Shown one piece after another: positions 1 through 11,575 of a stretch of 64,000 nucleotides of DNA; position 1 is the first letter of the stretch, and the number at the start of each line of letters is the position of its first letter. The notes beneath the pieces were generated by a model. That model had not been told where the DNA came from. It made no database searches and worked only from the letters and a program-made list of their open reading frames with translations. Made by a program: the position numbers and the translations under genes. The stretch lies in assembly GCF_021502575.1 (NCBI RefSeq), contig NZ_JAKFGN010000001.1, positions 372,001 to 436,000 of the forward strand, in the 5' to 3' direction. The stretch is from Bradyrhizobium sp. G127 (lineage in GTDB: Bacteria > Pseudomonadota > Alphaproteobacteria > Rhizobiales > Xanthobacteraceae).

Positions 1-194
1 GCCAGCAAGGTGTTGGCGAGCGCGACGCCGCTGGCCTCGCCGCGCCGGGACAGCAGCGTTTCGCCGAGCGTGACCAGTTCGGCTTTCGACATCGCGTCCG
101 AACCGCTCGACAGGCCGAGCAGGCTGCGGCCGCGTGTGGTCAGCGTGTTGAGAAGATTGCCCAGAAAGGCGCGATCCAGTCCCAGTGTCGCCAT
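1..194 (-). CDS. Malonyl-CoA decarboxylase, N-terminal part (runs off the window)
   Basis: Reading leftwards from an ATG at 194 gives 64 codons with no stop before the window edge. The visible peptide contains FLGNLLNTLTTRGRSLLGL and then LLSRRGEASGVALANTLL. I recognise this as the N-terminal helical domain of malonyl-CoA decarboxylase, which converts malonyl-CoA to acetyl-CoA and CO2. A GGGAG ribosome-binding site lies about 12 bases before the ATG. The reading frame stays open further upstream, so a longer start cannot be excluded, but the conserved part begins right after this ATG. It follows the MmgE/PrpD gene on the same strand after about 130 bases. The catalytic domain is outside the window, so the call rests on the N-terminus only. 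Confidence 0.7.
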   Translation of the reverse strand, partial: MATLGLDRAFLGNLLNTLTTRGRSLLGLSSGSDAMSKAELVTLGETLLSRRGEASGVALANTLL

Positions 195-326
195 CGCGTC
201 AGTCAGCTCCCGTGCGATCCGGCCTTGTCGGCGAATGATACGCAGGGAATGCGACCGATTCCAGACGCTGCGTCCCCGACTTTCGTCCGGGAATGCCCGA
301 TGTGCGGGCGTTTCGGATGGTGCGGC

Positions 327-1694
327 TCAAAGCCGCGCGAGCGATGTGACCCGGTCGATGCGGTCGAACTTCTCCAGCGACAGCACCGCGTCGGCAAAGC
401 GGTCCGCGCGTTCGTGCAACACCGGCCGCGCCAGTTGCAGGAACTTTTGCTGCATCGCCGCCGCATCGGGAAACAGCGACGGCTCGCCGGACGGATCGGG
501 AATGATGCGCTCCAGCGTGCCTTCGCCGCTTTCGATCGAGACGCGCGCGCCGAACGGATGGCTTTTGCCTTCCAGCCGGGCGTCCTGCACCACCTCGATC
601 CGGTCGGCGAGCGCCTCGATGGCGGGATCGCCGAGCCGCTTGTAGTCGTCCCAGCCGAACGAGCCCTGATCCAGCGCCAGCGCGCCGGTGAAGAACATCG
701 AGAACTGTCCGCCGACCACGCTGCGGGCGTGGCGCTTGGTGGCGGCGTCGCCGGTCAGCGTGATGCCGTTGCGGTGCAGGCCGATCTCGACACTTTTAAT
801 GTTTTCCGGCGTCAGGTTGTGCTCGCGGCGCATGGCGATCAGTGCGTCGATGGCGGCGTGGGTGTAGCGGCAGCTGGGATAGGGCTTCACGCCGATCTTC
901 ATGGTCTCGTAGACGTGGCCAAGGTCTGCCGTGGCTTTCTCGGGATGCGGGTCATCGGTGTAGCCCACAAGCAGGCCGTGCTTGCCTTCGACCGATTCGG
1001 TGGAGCCGATGAAACCTTCACGCGCCAAGGAAGCTGCGACCACGCCGTTCATCGCGGCGGCGCCGACCTGATAGCGCTTGTTCCACGCCCCGTTGACGAG
1101 AAATTGCAGCGAGCCCGCGGCCTGACTGCCCGACACGCCGAATGCCGCGACGATCTGGTCCGCGCTGAGCTTGTAGAGCTTCGCCGCCGCCGCCGCCGCG
1201 CCATAGGTGCCGGCGGTGGCGGTGGGGTGAAAGCCCTTTGCGTAATGCGATGTCGGATCGAGCGCGTTGCCGAGGCGGCAGCAGACTTCATAGCCCGCGA
1301 CGATAGCGGTCAGCACGTCGCGTCCGCTCGATCCCAGAATTTCACCCACCGCGAGCGCGGCCGGCACCACCGGCGCGCTGGGATGCAGCGAGGAATCGGC
1401 ATGGGTATCGTCGAAATCGAGCGAATGGCCGAGCGCGCCGTTGAGCAACGCCGCGATGGCCGGCGTGTAAGTCTTGGCGTCGCCACAGACGGTGGCATTG
1501 CCCTTGCCGTCGAGACCGAGCGTGGCGAGCATCGCCAGCAGCGACGGCGTCGATTCCGCTTCGCTGCGCGCCCGCACGGCGCTGCCGAGAAAATCCAGCG
1601 TCAGCCCCTTGGCGCGCTCCAGCACTTCGGACGGAATATCCTCGTATTTCAGGTTCGCGACGTAAGCGGCCAGCGTTGCGGTTTCATTCGCCAT
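327..1694 (-). CDS. MmgE/PrpD family protein (2-methylcitrate dehydratase-like)
   Basis: The protein has 455 residues, the usual size for the MmgE/PrpD family, whose members include 2-methylcitrate dehydratase, cis-aconitate decarboxylase and iminodisuccinate epimerase. Typical family stretches are visible: LDFLGSAVRAR near residue 35, GHSLDFDDTHADSSLHPSAP near 90, TATAGTYGAAAAAAKL near 150, and VKPYPSCRYTHAAIDAL near 280. The ATG at 1694 has a GGGAG-type ribosome-binding site. The malonyl-CoA decarboxylase gene lies directly downstream, so the protein may act on a short-chain or dicarboxylic substrate, but family membership alone does not give the substrate. No prpB or prpC partner is present, which argues against calling it a dedicated methylcitrate-cycle enzyme. 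Confidence 0.85.
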   Translation of the reverse strand: MANETATLAAYVANLKYEDIPSEVLERAKGLTLDFLGSAVRARSEAESTPSLLAMLATLGLDGKGNATVCGDAKTYTPAIAALLNGALGHSLDFDDTHADSSLHPSAPVVPAALAVGEILGSSGRDVLTAIVAGYEVCCRLGNALDPTSHYAKGFHPTATAGTYGAAAAAAKLYKLSADQIVAAFGVSGSQAAGSLQFLVNGAWNKRYQVGAAAMNGVVAASLAREGFIGSTESVEGKHGLLVGYTDDPHPEKATADLGHVYETMKIGVKPYPSCRYTHAAIDALIAMRREHNLTPENIKSVEIGLHRNGITLTGDAATKRHARSVVGGQFSMFFTGALALDQGSFGWDDYKRLGDPAIEALADRIEVVQDARLEGKSHPFGARVSIESGEGTLERIIPDPSGEPSLFPDAAAMQQKFLQLARPVLHERADRFADAVLSLEKFDRIDRVTSLARL

Positions 1695-1839
1695 TGTTCA
1701 TTCGTCTCCCGGAACTGGCCGGGAGGCTATGCGGCCCACGCCCCGCATTCAAGCCGGGCTGGTGCATGGCGCGGCTGTGCAACGGGGTGATCGGCGTCCC
1801 GATCTGAGCCGGGACGCCTTACCGGTAAGTCCGGACCGC

Positions 1840-2199
1840 TCAATCGTGGGGTATGATGGCGTAGGGCGTCGCATAGGGTTCGACGCGCAGCGACGTATTG
1901 GCGATCAGGCCGATCTTCGCGGTGGGCGCTTGCAGCATCTCGCCGTTCGCGCCGCGCTTGACGTTGTATTGCCAGACCGTGATGTCGCCTTTCTGCGTCA
2001 GCGCATGGGCGACCGCGCCGGCATCGGTGCCGCCGAGCACCTTGAGTTCGGTTTCCGACAGGCCAATGACAATCTCGTCCTTGACGGTGACGACTTTGAA
2101 TAGATTCATCTTGGTCTCCTGGGCCCAGGCGCCATGTGCGGCGGCAAGCGCCAAAGCTGCCAGGGCGAGGCGGGTCGCGGTTTTGCGCCGGGAAAACAT
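1840..2199 (-). CDS. Small secreted protein of unknown function
   Basis: This 119-residue protein starts with a clear signal peptide: a basic SRRK segment, a hydrophobic run of Leu and Ala, and an AWA-QE cleavage site near residue 27. The mature part of about 92 residues is rich in beta-type sequence (KMNLFKVVTVKDEIVIGLSE, then GDITVWQYNVKRG). It contains no cysteines and no motif I can name. A GGA-type ribosome-binding site precedes the ATG. The gene stands alone, with 145 bases to the MmgE/PrpD start downstream and about 75 bases to the DUF2867 gene upstream. I do not recognise a function; a periplasmic location is inferred from the signal peptide. Confidence 0.75.
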   Translation of the reverse strand: MFSRRKTATRLALAALALAAAHGAWAQETKMNLFKVVTVKDEIVIGLSETELKVLGGTDAGAVAHALTQKGDITVWQYNVKRGANGEMLQAPTAKIGLIANTSLRVEPYATPYAIIPHD

Positions 2200-2273
2200 G
2201 GGTCGGTCCTTTGTGCGATGGTGCGTGGCGAGGCGGGATTTGCGAGGTCGGACGCCTCATTCCCTTGGTCGCG

Positions 2274-2762
2274 TCAGCCCGCCAAAGGTTCATCGCGGAT
2301 TTGCCGCAGCATCGCCGGAACGATCATGTTGTGGAACGGCATGATAACGGCGAGATAGGCGCGGCCGAGCAGGTTGTGGGTCTTGACCAGCGTCGTTGCC
2401 GTTACCTGCCGATCGGGTGCCGAACCTGCCACATCTACGATGACGCGGAAGTCGAGATGCCTGTCGTCAAAGCCCGCGACGACGCGTTGCGGCGTCTCCG
2501 CAATCACAGGAAACGGTCCGATCGAATTCGCCGCGATGGCTTTCCTGTGGGAGGGCGTCTTGAGGCCCAGCGGCGCGACGATGGCGTTGCGCAGCCGCAT
2601 CAGCCGGTCTATCCAGGGCGGCGGATTGAGAAACATCCGCTCCGCCGCCTGCCGCGCGGTGAGGTCGGCGTCGCCGGTCGCGATGCGAAACGTATCGGCG
2701 AACTGCGCACCGGGAAGCAGATGCGCCAGTGAGGCATCGGTCGCGAGGGCGTTGACTGTCAT
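2274..2762 (-). CDS. DUF2867 family protein
   Basis: The protein has 162 residues from the ATG at 2762. I chose this start over an upstream TTG in the same frame because it has a GGAAA ribosome-binding site and because the conserved text begins immediately with LLPGAQFADTFRI. The body reads DLTARQAAERMFLNPPPWIDRLMRLRNAIV, then a FPVIAE block, then a C-terminal THNLLGRAYLAVIMPFHNMIVPAMLR. This arrangement matches my recollection of the DUF2867 family, which is often seen near NAD(P)-binding proteins and has no established role. There is no signal peptide. It lies 52 bases downstream of gyrB on the same strand and could be read through from it. Confidence 0.65.
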   Translation of the reverse strand: MTVNALATDASLAHLLPGAQFADTFRIATGDADLTARQAAERMFLNPPPWIDRLMRLRNAIVAPLGLKTPSHRKAIAANSIGPFPVIAETPQRVVAGFDDRHLDFRVIVDVAGSAPDRQVTATTLVKTHNLLGRAYLAVIMPFHNMIVPAMLRQIRDEPLAG

Positions 2763-2814
2763 ACCGCGATTTCCAGACGCCAAGCCAGTTCGCGACAACG
2801 CAGCCGGGGAGCGC

Positions 2815-5603
<2,789 letters not shown>

Positions 5604-6743
5604 TCACCCCCGCCGCTTCACCGTTCCCGCCTCGACATCGAAAATGTCCGCGCGCGCGGCGACGTCGGTGAATGCCACCGGGTCCGCGCCGGTCATCCAG
5701 ACCTGCGCGCCGAGGGTTGCGAGTTCATCGAACAGCGCCGCGCGGCGATTGGGGTCGAGATGGGCGACGATTTCGTCAAGCAGCAGCAGCGGCGTGATGC
5801 CGGTCATTTCGGCCACAAGGGTGGCGTGAGCCAATATGAGGCCGATCAGCAGCGCCTTCTGCTCGCCGGTGGAGGCATCGCGCGCCGGCATGTTCTTCGG
5901 GGCGTAGATCACCTGCAAGTCTGTCAGGTGCGGCCCGTTCAGCGTGCGCCCTGCGGCGGCGTCTTTCGCGCGGCTGTCGCGCAGCATGTCGCGGTAACGG
6001 TCCTCGACGGCGGTGGCGGGTTCATTAAGCAGCGCGTTCTCCATCCAGCCGTCGAGCGCGATCAGCGCGGACGGAAAAGCCGATTTGCTGCCGCGCGCGG
6101 CGAGCATCGTACTCAATCGCTGCAAGGTCTGGCCCCGCTGTGCGGCGACGGCGACGGCCAGTTCTGCCGTCTCGCGCTCGATGGCGTCGCACCAGTGGGC
6201 GTCGAAGTTGCGGTCTTCCAGCAGGCGGTTTCTGGAGCGCAGCGAGCGGTCCAGTGCAGAAACGCGGCTGGCATGCTCAGAATCGATGGCGAGCACGAGG
6301 CGATCGAAGAAACGGCGGCGTTCCGACGCTGCACCCATAAACAGGCCGTCCATCGCCGGAGTCAGCCACACCATGCGCAGATGATCGCCGAAGGCGGCGG
6401 CGGAGGTGACCGGCTCGCGGTCGATCCGCGCGCGGCGGCTTGACGACGCGCCTTCGGACGCCGGCGCGTCGATGCCGGTGCCGAGCGTGGCAAGGCCGAG
6501 CGCGCCTTCCACTTCGGCCGAGACTGCCCACGAGCCGTCGCCCTGGATGTCGGCAACGTCGTCCAGCGTGGCGCGGCGCAGTCCGCGCCCGGGGGACAGA
6601 AACGAAATCGCTTCGAGGCAGTTGGTCTTTCCGGCTCCGTTGGGGCCGACCAGCACCACGACATCGCCACGCGTATCCACACTCGCCGCGCGGTAGTTGC
6701 GGAAATGCGTGAGGCTGAGGCGCAGAATGCGGGAGACGGTCAT
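5604..6743 (-). CDS. recF: DNA replication and repair protein RecF
   Basis: The 379-residue SMC-like ATPase helps RecO and RecR load RecA at single-strand gaps. The Walker A motif GPNGAGKT is at residues 33-40. The ABC signature region DASTGEQKALLIGLILAHA and the Walker B LLLLDEIVAHLD lie in the last third. The coiled-coil arms between them are short, as usual for RecF. Length and gene order are typical. Only 31 bases separate it from dnaN upstream, so the two genes are almost certainly cotranscribed. The ribosome-binding site before its ATG is weak, which is compatible with translation coupled to dnaN. Confidence 0.97.
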   Translation of the reverse strand: MTVSRILRLSLTHFRNYRAASVDTRGDVVVLVGPNGAGKTNCLEAISFLSPGRGLRRATLDDVADIQGDGSWAVSAEVEGALGLATLGTGIDAPASEGASSSRRARIDREPVTSAAAFGDHLRMVWLTPAMDGLFMGAASERRRFFDRLVLAIDSEHASRVSALDRSLRSRNRLLEDRNFDAHWCDAIERETAELAVAVAAQRGQTLQRLSTMLAARGSKSAFPSALIALDGWMENALLNEPATAVEDRYRDMLRDSRAKDAAAGRTLNGPHLTDLQVIYAPKNMPARDASTGEQKALLIGLILAHATLVAEMTGITPLLLLDEIVAHLDPNRRAALFDELATLGAQVWMTGADPVAFTDVAARADIFDVEAGTVKRRG

Positions 6744-6774
6744 GGTGAGCCGTCTTACAGCAGAATGCGGGTTT

Positions 6775-7893
6775 CTACACCCGCATCGGCATCAGGACGT
6801 AGAGCGCGCCCTTGGAATCCTTGTCCTGCACCAGCGTCGGCGAACCGGGATCGGCCAGACGCAACACCGCGACCTCGCCTTCGATCTGCGCCGCGATGTC
6901 GAGCAGATAGCGCGAGTTGAAGCCGATATCGAGCGGATCGGAGGCGTATTCGACTTCGAGTTCTTCCGTCGCACTTCCCGAATCCGGATTGGTCACCGAC
7001 AGCACCAGCTTGCCGGGGGAGAGCGCGAGCTTCACGGCGCGGCCGCGCTCGGATGAAATCGTCGAGACGCGATCAACAGCGGCCTCGAAATCCTTCTTGT
7101 CAACGATCAGTTCCTTGTCGTTGTTCTGCGGAATGACGCGGCCGTAATCGGGGAAAGTGCCGTCGATCAGCTTCGAGGTCAGCACCACGTCGCCGATGGT
7201 GAAGCGGATCTTGCCCTGCGACAGTTCGATCTTGATCTCGGCCTCGTTGTCCTCGATCAGGCGCTGCACTTCGCCGACCGTCTTGCGTGGCACGATGACG
7301 CCCGGCATGCCCGCGGCGCTCTTCGGCAGCGGCAGATCGACCTGCGCGAGGCGGTGGCCGTCGGTGGCGACCGCGCGCAGCGTCGCCTCCTTGGCGCTGC
7401 CCGCTGCGTGGAGATAGATGCCGTTAAGATAATAGCGCGTCTCTTCGGTGGAGATCGCGAACTGCGTGCGGTCGATCAGCCGCTTCATGTCGGCCGCGGC
7501 CAGCGTGAACGAATGCGTCATGTCGCCGGCGGCGAGATCGGGGAAGTCGCTCTCGGGCAGCGTCTGCAGCGTGAAGCGCGAGCGGCCGGCGCGGATCGCA
7601 AGAACTGATCTGTCACCGTCGCCTTCCAGTACGATCTGCGAACCGTCCGGCAGCTTGCGCACGATGTCGTAGAACATGTGCGCCGGCACCGTGGTGGAGC
7701 CGCCAGTGCCGGCTTCGGCCGCGAGCGTTTCGGTGACTTCGAGATCGAGGTCGGTGGCCTTCAGGCTGAGGCGCGATTTCTCGGCGCGGATCAGCACGTT
7801 GCCCAGGATCGGGATCGTGTTGCGGCGTTCCACCACGCGGTGAACGTGGCTCAGCGATTTCAGGAGTTGCGCCCGCTCGACGGTAACCTTCAT
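6775..7893 (-). CDS. dnaN: DNA polymerase III beta subunit (sliding clamp)
   Basis: The protein has 372 residues from the ATG at 7893. A longer in-frame reading exists, but the conserved clamp N-terminus MKVTVERAQLLKSLSHVHRV starts here. The three clamp domains can be followed by RRNTIPILGNVLIRA, then FTLAAADMKRLIDRTQFAIS, and the C-terminal DSKGALYVLMPMRV, which ends in the usual MPMR(V/L) tail. The dimeric ring tethers DNA polymerase III and binds clamp-binding motifs of MutS, DnaE and others. The gene follows dnaA on the same strand after 277 bases and leads directly into recF. Confidence 0.98.
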   Translation of the reverse strand: MKVTVERAQLLKSLSHVHRVVERRNTIPILGNVLIRAEKSRLSLKATDLDLEVTETLAAEAGTGGSTTVPAHMFYDIVRKLPDGSQIVLEGDGDRSVLAIRAGRSRFTLQTLPESDFPDLAAGDMTHSFTLAAADMKRLIDRTQFAISTEETRYYLNGIYLHAAGSAKEATLRAVATDGHRLAQVDLPLPKSAAGMPGVIVPRKTVGEVQRLIEDNEAEIKIELSQGKIRFTIGDVVLTSKLIDGTFPDYGRVIPQNNDKELIVDKKDFEAAVDRVSTISSERGRAVKLALSPGKLVLSVTNPDSGSATEELEVEYASDPLDIGFNSRYLLDIAAQIEGEVAVLRLADPGSPTLVQDKDSKGALYVLMPMRV

Positions 7894-8170
7894 GACACTT
7901 CCGCCCGATCCCAAGTTCTGAAACTCCACATCTGGAGTTCCAAGTCCGGAGCAAGTCCGCAAATCCCGGACAGGTCCATATCGCTATTGGAGGTGCCGGG
8001 CGGCTGGACAGCGCCACGGCGACTGAACCCGCAGACCGGCAAAGCGGGGGCTTCGCCGGGGGCCGCGGGGGACCGTAAGGTGACGCGGTTGGCCGCGAAG
8101 CGCAAGGGTTTGCGCCGCTGGAAGGCGGCTTTCCCCGCCTGTTATCTCGGACCATTAGCCCGGGGAGGAC
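7894..8170. other. dnaA-dnaN intergenic region with hairpin
   Basis: This 277-base GC-rich spacer contains no reading frame of note. A short hairpin at 8123-8140 (AGGCGG paired with CCGCCT) lies 30 bases after the dnaA stop and lacks a T tract, so it is at best a weak terminator or an RNA-stability element. The remainder presumably holds a dnaN promoter. Confidence 0.5.
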
Positions 8171-9640
8171 TCACTCCTGAAGCTGGCGCTTCAGGAGTTC
8201 TACCTCGTCGGACAGCGAAATGTCCTTGGCGACCAGCGCCTCGATCTTGCGGACGGCATGCAGCACCGTGGTGTGGTCGCGGCCGCCGAACCGGCGTCCG
8301 ATCTCGGGGAGCGAGCGCAGCGTCAGCGTCTTGGCCAGATACATCGCGACCTGACGCGGGCGGACCACATTGGCGGTGCGGCGCGAGGACAAGAGGTCCG
8401 AGCGGCTGACATTGTACTGCCGGGCCACCACGCGCTGGATGTCCTCGATCTTGACCCGCTTCGGCTCCATCGGCCGCACCAGATCGCGCACCTCGCGCTC
8501 GGCCATTTCCAGCGTCACGGTGGTGGCGTTGAGCTTGCTGTGAGCGAGGAGACGGTTGATCGCGCCTTCGAGGTCGCGGCCGTTATGGGTGATGGTCCTG
8601 GCAAGATATTCCAGCACCGGCATCGGCACGTCGAAGGTGGCGTGATGCGCCTTCGCGGCGGAGACGCGCGACTTCAGGATTTCCAGCCGCAGCTCCTCGC
8701 CGAGCGATCCCATTTCGACCACAAGGCCACCGGCCAAGCGCGAGCGCACCCGGTCATCGAGGCTTTCCAGATCGGACGGCGGCCGGTCGGCGGCGATCAC
8801 GACTTGACGGCCGGCGTCGATCAGCGCGTTCAGGGTGTGACAGAATTCCGACTGGGTCGATTTGCCCTGCAGGAACTGCAGGTCGTCGATCACCAATACG
8901 TCGATGCCGCGCAGCGCTTCCTTGAAGGCCAGCGCCGTCTGCGATTTCAGCGCGGCGACGAAGCCGTACATGAATTTTTCGGCGGTCAGATACAGCACCT
9001 TGCGTTCGGTGCCGGAATTTCCGGCCCACGTCACCGCCTGCAGCAGATGAGTTTTGCCCAGACCCACACCGGCGTGAATGTAGAGCGGGTTGAACATCAC
9101 GCTGTCGCCGCGGCGGCCCTCGGCCACCTGACGGGCCGCGGCGTGCGCCAGCGTGTTGGAGCGGCCCATGACAAAGGTCGCAAAGGTCAGGCGCGGATCG
9201 AGCGGCGAGCCGCCGAGCGCGTCGTGGCTGGCCGAGACGGGCGCCGTTGCGGTGTTGCGCAGTTCGGGCGCGGGGCGATTGCCGGTCTGCTCCGGACGGC
9301 GCAGGTCCTGCGGCGACTTTGCGTCCTTCATCGGAGCGGCGCATCGCATCGCGGTGCGCACCGTCAGTTCAACGCGGGTGACGCCGGGCGCTTCCGCCTG
9401 CCAGCAGGCCAGAACGCGGTCGGTGTAGTGGGTTTGAATCCAGCTCTTGAGGAATTTGGTCGGCACCGTCATGTGCACGCAATCGTCATGGATGCGCTCG
9501 AGGTCCATGCGCGCGAACCAGCTCGTATAGAAATCCTCGCCGACATTGGTGCGAAGCCGGTCCTTGAATCGCGCCCACTGGTCGCGCTCGGTGTCTGCCA
9601 GTTCGATGCCGGTTGGGATGGTTTGTGCCGAGATGGTCAT
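8171..9640 (-). CDS. dnaA: Chromosomal replication initiator protein DnaA
   Basis: The 489-residue AAA+ initiator melts oriC and loads DnaB. The N-terminal domain I (residues 20-95) is followed by a variable linker with many Ala and Pro. The AAA+ core has a Walker [11 protein letters not shown] at 191-200 and a Walker [10 protein letters not shown] at 248-256. The C-terminal DNA-binding domain carries the DnaA signature [18 protein letters not shown]. Length is normal for Bradyrhizobium relatives. The ATG has only a weak purine-rich leader (AGAAGATCACAGC), so translation may be inefficient or regulated. A terminator at 10881-10912 isolates it from rpsT, so it must have its own promoter within the long upstream region. 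Confidence 0.98.
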   Translation of the reverse strand: MTISAQTIPTGIELADTERDQWARFKDRLRTNVGEDFYTSWFARMDLERIHDDCVHMTVPTKFLKSWIQTHYTDRVLACWQAEAPGVTRVELTVRTAMRCAAPMKDAKSPQDLRRPEQTGNRPAPELRNTATAPVSASHDALGGSPLDPRLTFATFVMGRSNTLAHAAARQVAEGRRGDSVMFNPLYIHAGVGLGKTHLLQAVTWAGNSGTERKVLYLTAEKFMYGFVAALKSQTALAFKEALRGIDVLVIDDLQFLQGKSTQSEFCHTLNALIDAGRQVVIAADRPPSDLESLDDRVRSRLAGGLVVEMGSLGEELRLEILKSRVSAAKAHHATFDVPMPVLEYLARTITHNGRDLEGAINRLLAHSKLNATTVTLEMAEREVRDLVRPMEPKRVKIEDIQRVVARQYNVSRSDLLSSRRTANVVRPRQVAMYLAKTLTLRSLPEIGRRFGGRDHTTVLHAVRKIEALVAKDISLSDEVELLKRQLQE

Positions 9641-10880
9641 TTTTGCTGTGATCTTCTGATTGAGTTCTGGTCCGGCGATACGATCGCCACGAAATTATTT
9701 TGCCGACGCCGCTCTGCTTCTCCCGTTGCCGCGGACGCTCCGCCGTTCGGTGCTGGTGCACCGTGAGGCATTGCTGCGATGTAAGGAGAACGCCGCGCGC
9801 GGCGTCAGCGCGTACTGGAATAAAGAGGCGGGCCGCAGGGCGCGGCTGGCGTGTCAATCGAAACCGGATTGATGAAACGGAATACCGTGAGGAAGTTCTG
9901 CTGACGCTGGATATTTCTGGACATAAAAACTCCCCCTCCGGCCGCGGACAAGCCGCGGCAAGTTATCGTCACGTTCGTTTGTTCAGTTCTGTCGCGCCGT
10001 CCGATCAGTTGACTGTCGGACTTACCCGCCGCTTCGTCTCGCCCGTTCAACCCTCAAGCCGAATTCCGCTTCGCTGAATTCCACTCGCCGCCTCATCACC
10101 TGCCCCGGGCACGATCCGGACCGAACCGCTCTTCGCTTTCGCGATCATGCCTTCGACTTCAGGCTCAACTCCAAAACTTCAACCCTTCGAAGCGCTGGAT
10201 ATGTCCGTCCATGGCTGTCTCACTTTGTTACGCGGTTTCCGGATCGGTCCGGCCCGCGGTGGAGACATTTCGACACGGCAAGCCGCCCTCACAAACCGCG
10301 TGAGTTTGAACCCGACCATCGCTTGGAAAGCGCCGCTGACGTGCAGACCCGTAACTGACTTGCATGCCCGCCCAAGGTTCTCAAACCGCGCTGATCAGAA
10401 GAGCCGTGGGCGACGCGACGGAATAAGAAATACACGAGGCGCTGCGGCTCGCAATGAAATTGATTCTGGATCGCGCGGTTGAAATTCGACTTGCGGGTGA
10501 TGTGAAACCGTCAGCGCTTCATGACAAAACAGCAAGGTTTTGAATCTGTGCACAGATTCGAAAAGTCGGACAACTGTCACAAATCGCGCGATCGCCAAAA
10601 CCTCGTTCATAAAAAATATACGTTTGATCCGGTCGCGATCGCGTTTTCCAACTGCTGTTCGCCGCTATGCCGATAAGGTCTTCGTCATGCGTGGATTTTC
10701 GTGATCGGCGGGAGAGGGTAACCCTTCGCGCTGTTTCGGTCGTGCAGCATCAGCGCCCTTGCAATTTGAAAACATCGCACGCGCGGCAGAAGCCGTTCGT
10801 CGTCGGAGCAATTAACCTTGAATGGTGTTCGTCTGACGATGGTCGGCGTGCATTGCAGTCCGATCGGCAGTGCAACCGCA
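9641..10880. other. Long non-coding region upstream of dnaA
   Basis: About 1.24 kb between the dnaA start and the rpsT terminator contains no credible gene. I looked for a cluster of DnaA boxes (TTATCCACA-like) and found only isolated 6-7 of 9 matches, such as TTATCGTCA near 9963, so it does not look like a replication origin. Visible features are a GGCGAT-ACG-ATCGCC inverted repeat near 9675, an 18 bp perfect palindrome at 10542-10559, two GCGATCGC palindromes near 10590 and 10633, and an AT-rich TAAAAAATATA stretch near 10610. The dnaA promoter and any regulatory sites should lie here. Confidence 0.6.
10542..10559. promoter_or_regulatory. Perfect 18 bp palindrome with two GANTC sites upstream of dnaA
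   Basis: GAATCTGTGCACAGATTC is identical to its reverse complement. Each end is a GANTC site, the target of the CcrM cell-cycle methyltransferase in alphaproteobacteria, and the centre TGTGCACA is itself a palindrome. It lies about 900 bases upstream of the dnaA ATG. It could be an operator for a dimeric regulator; the site assignment is inferred from symmetry only. Confidence 0.45.
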
Positions 10881-10912
10881 AAAGAAAAAGCCCGGCATCG
10901 GCCGGGCTTTTG
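10881..10912 (-). terminator. Rho-independent terminator of rpsT
   Basis: Read on the minus strand, the stem GCCCGGC/GCCGGGC, extended by A-T pairs on both sides, is followed by TTTTTCTTTT. The arms are AAAAGCCCGGC and GCCGGGCTTTT with a 4-base loop. It lies about 90 bases after the rpsT stop. The A tract on the other side makes it potentially bidirectional. Confidence 0.88.
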
Positions 10913-11000
10913 TTGGTCAGCTTTTTCGGATCAGTTCATTTGATGAGTGAGAACTCACTCGCGATCATATGTCCGGTCGTTCGGACGATCCGCCGCCGGA

Positions 11001-11267
11001 TTACTTGGCGAGCTTCGCGATCTGGTGCGTGAGGCGCGACACCTTCCGGCTCGCGTTGTTCTTGTGAATGATGTTGCGCTGCGCTGCCTGCATCAGTTCC
11101 GGTTCCGCGCGCTTCATCGCCTCGAGGGCGGCGGTGCGGTCGCCGTTCTTGATGGCGTCCTCAACGGTGCGAACCGAGCCGCGCATCTGGGTACGGCGCG
11201 ACTTGTTGATCACGGTGCGACGGGCAATCTTGCGAGTCGCCTTCTTGGCAGAGGTTGTATTGGCCAT
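11001..11267 (-). CDS. rpsT: Small ribosomal subunit protein bS20
   Basis: This 88-residue, very basic protein of the 30S subunit binds 16S rRNA. The sequence shows the expected S20 pattern: [30 protein letters not shown] at the N-terminus, [40 protein letters not shown] in the middle, and a helical tail. Length is exactly typical. A purine-rich GAGAGACC precedes the ATG. A strong terminator sits about 90 bases downstream. The position just upstream of dnaA on the same strand is the common arrangement in Rhizobiales. Confidence 0.98.
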   Translation of the reverse strand: MANTTSAKKATRKIARRTVINKSRRTQMRGSVRTVEDAIKNGDRTAALEAMKRAEPELMQAAQRNIIHKNNASRKVSRLTHQIAKLAK

Positions 11268-11575
11268 GGTCTCTCGGTTTCTCTCGGTCCGTCAGGCTGC
11301 GGCTGCCATTGTGAGCCGCCGGTCTGATCGATATCGACCGTTCGGCCGATGCTGGGTGAAAATGGTGTGCTCTGAAATGTTCTTCGCTAAGGACACGTCT
11401 AACAGAACATGCTCTTAAAGAACATCGGCGGCAGGATTGCGCCCGCCGCCAGTTGCGGGTTCTTATAGGGACACTGGTCCGGACCGTCAACGATTTCCGG
11501 GCCCGTTTTGGGCCTTCCGGGACCGGATCGGGCCTTCCGGCACCGGTAAAAGTGGTTGAATAGAAGGGGTAAACG
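11268..11575. other. Divergent intergenic region between rpsT and a small membrane protein
   Basis: This 308-base region must hold the rpsT promoter (leftwards) and the promoter of the gene at 11576 (rightwards). No gene is seen. GAACA/TGTTC words occur around 11378-11425 without the regular spacing of a LexA box. An approximate 20-base tandem duplication of GGGCCTTCCGG(G/C)ACCGG lies at 11510-11546, immediately before the rightward gene. Confidence 0.5.

Noticed and set aside
10395-10610. Minus-strand frame of 71 codons in the rpsT-dnaA gap
   Set aside because: No ribosome-binding site, unusual composition, and it contains the palindrome and hairpin elements; no recognisable domain.
9641-10880. 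Replication origin upstream of dnaA
   Set aside because: Only isolated, poor matches to the DnaA box were seen and no AT-rich unwinding repeat series; in this class oriC is usually near hemE, which is not in the window.
11370-11430. LexA-type operator from GAAC/GTTC words upstream of rpsT
   Set aside because: The pairs are 11 bases apart or inverted, not in the GTTC-N7-GTTC arrangement of alphaproteobacterial LexA boxes.
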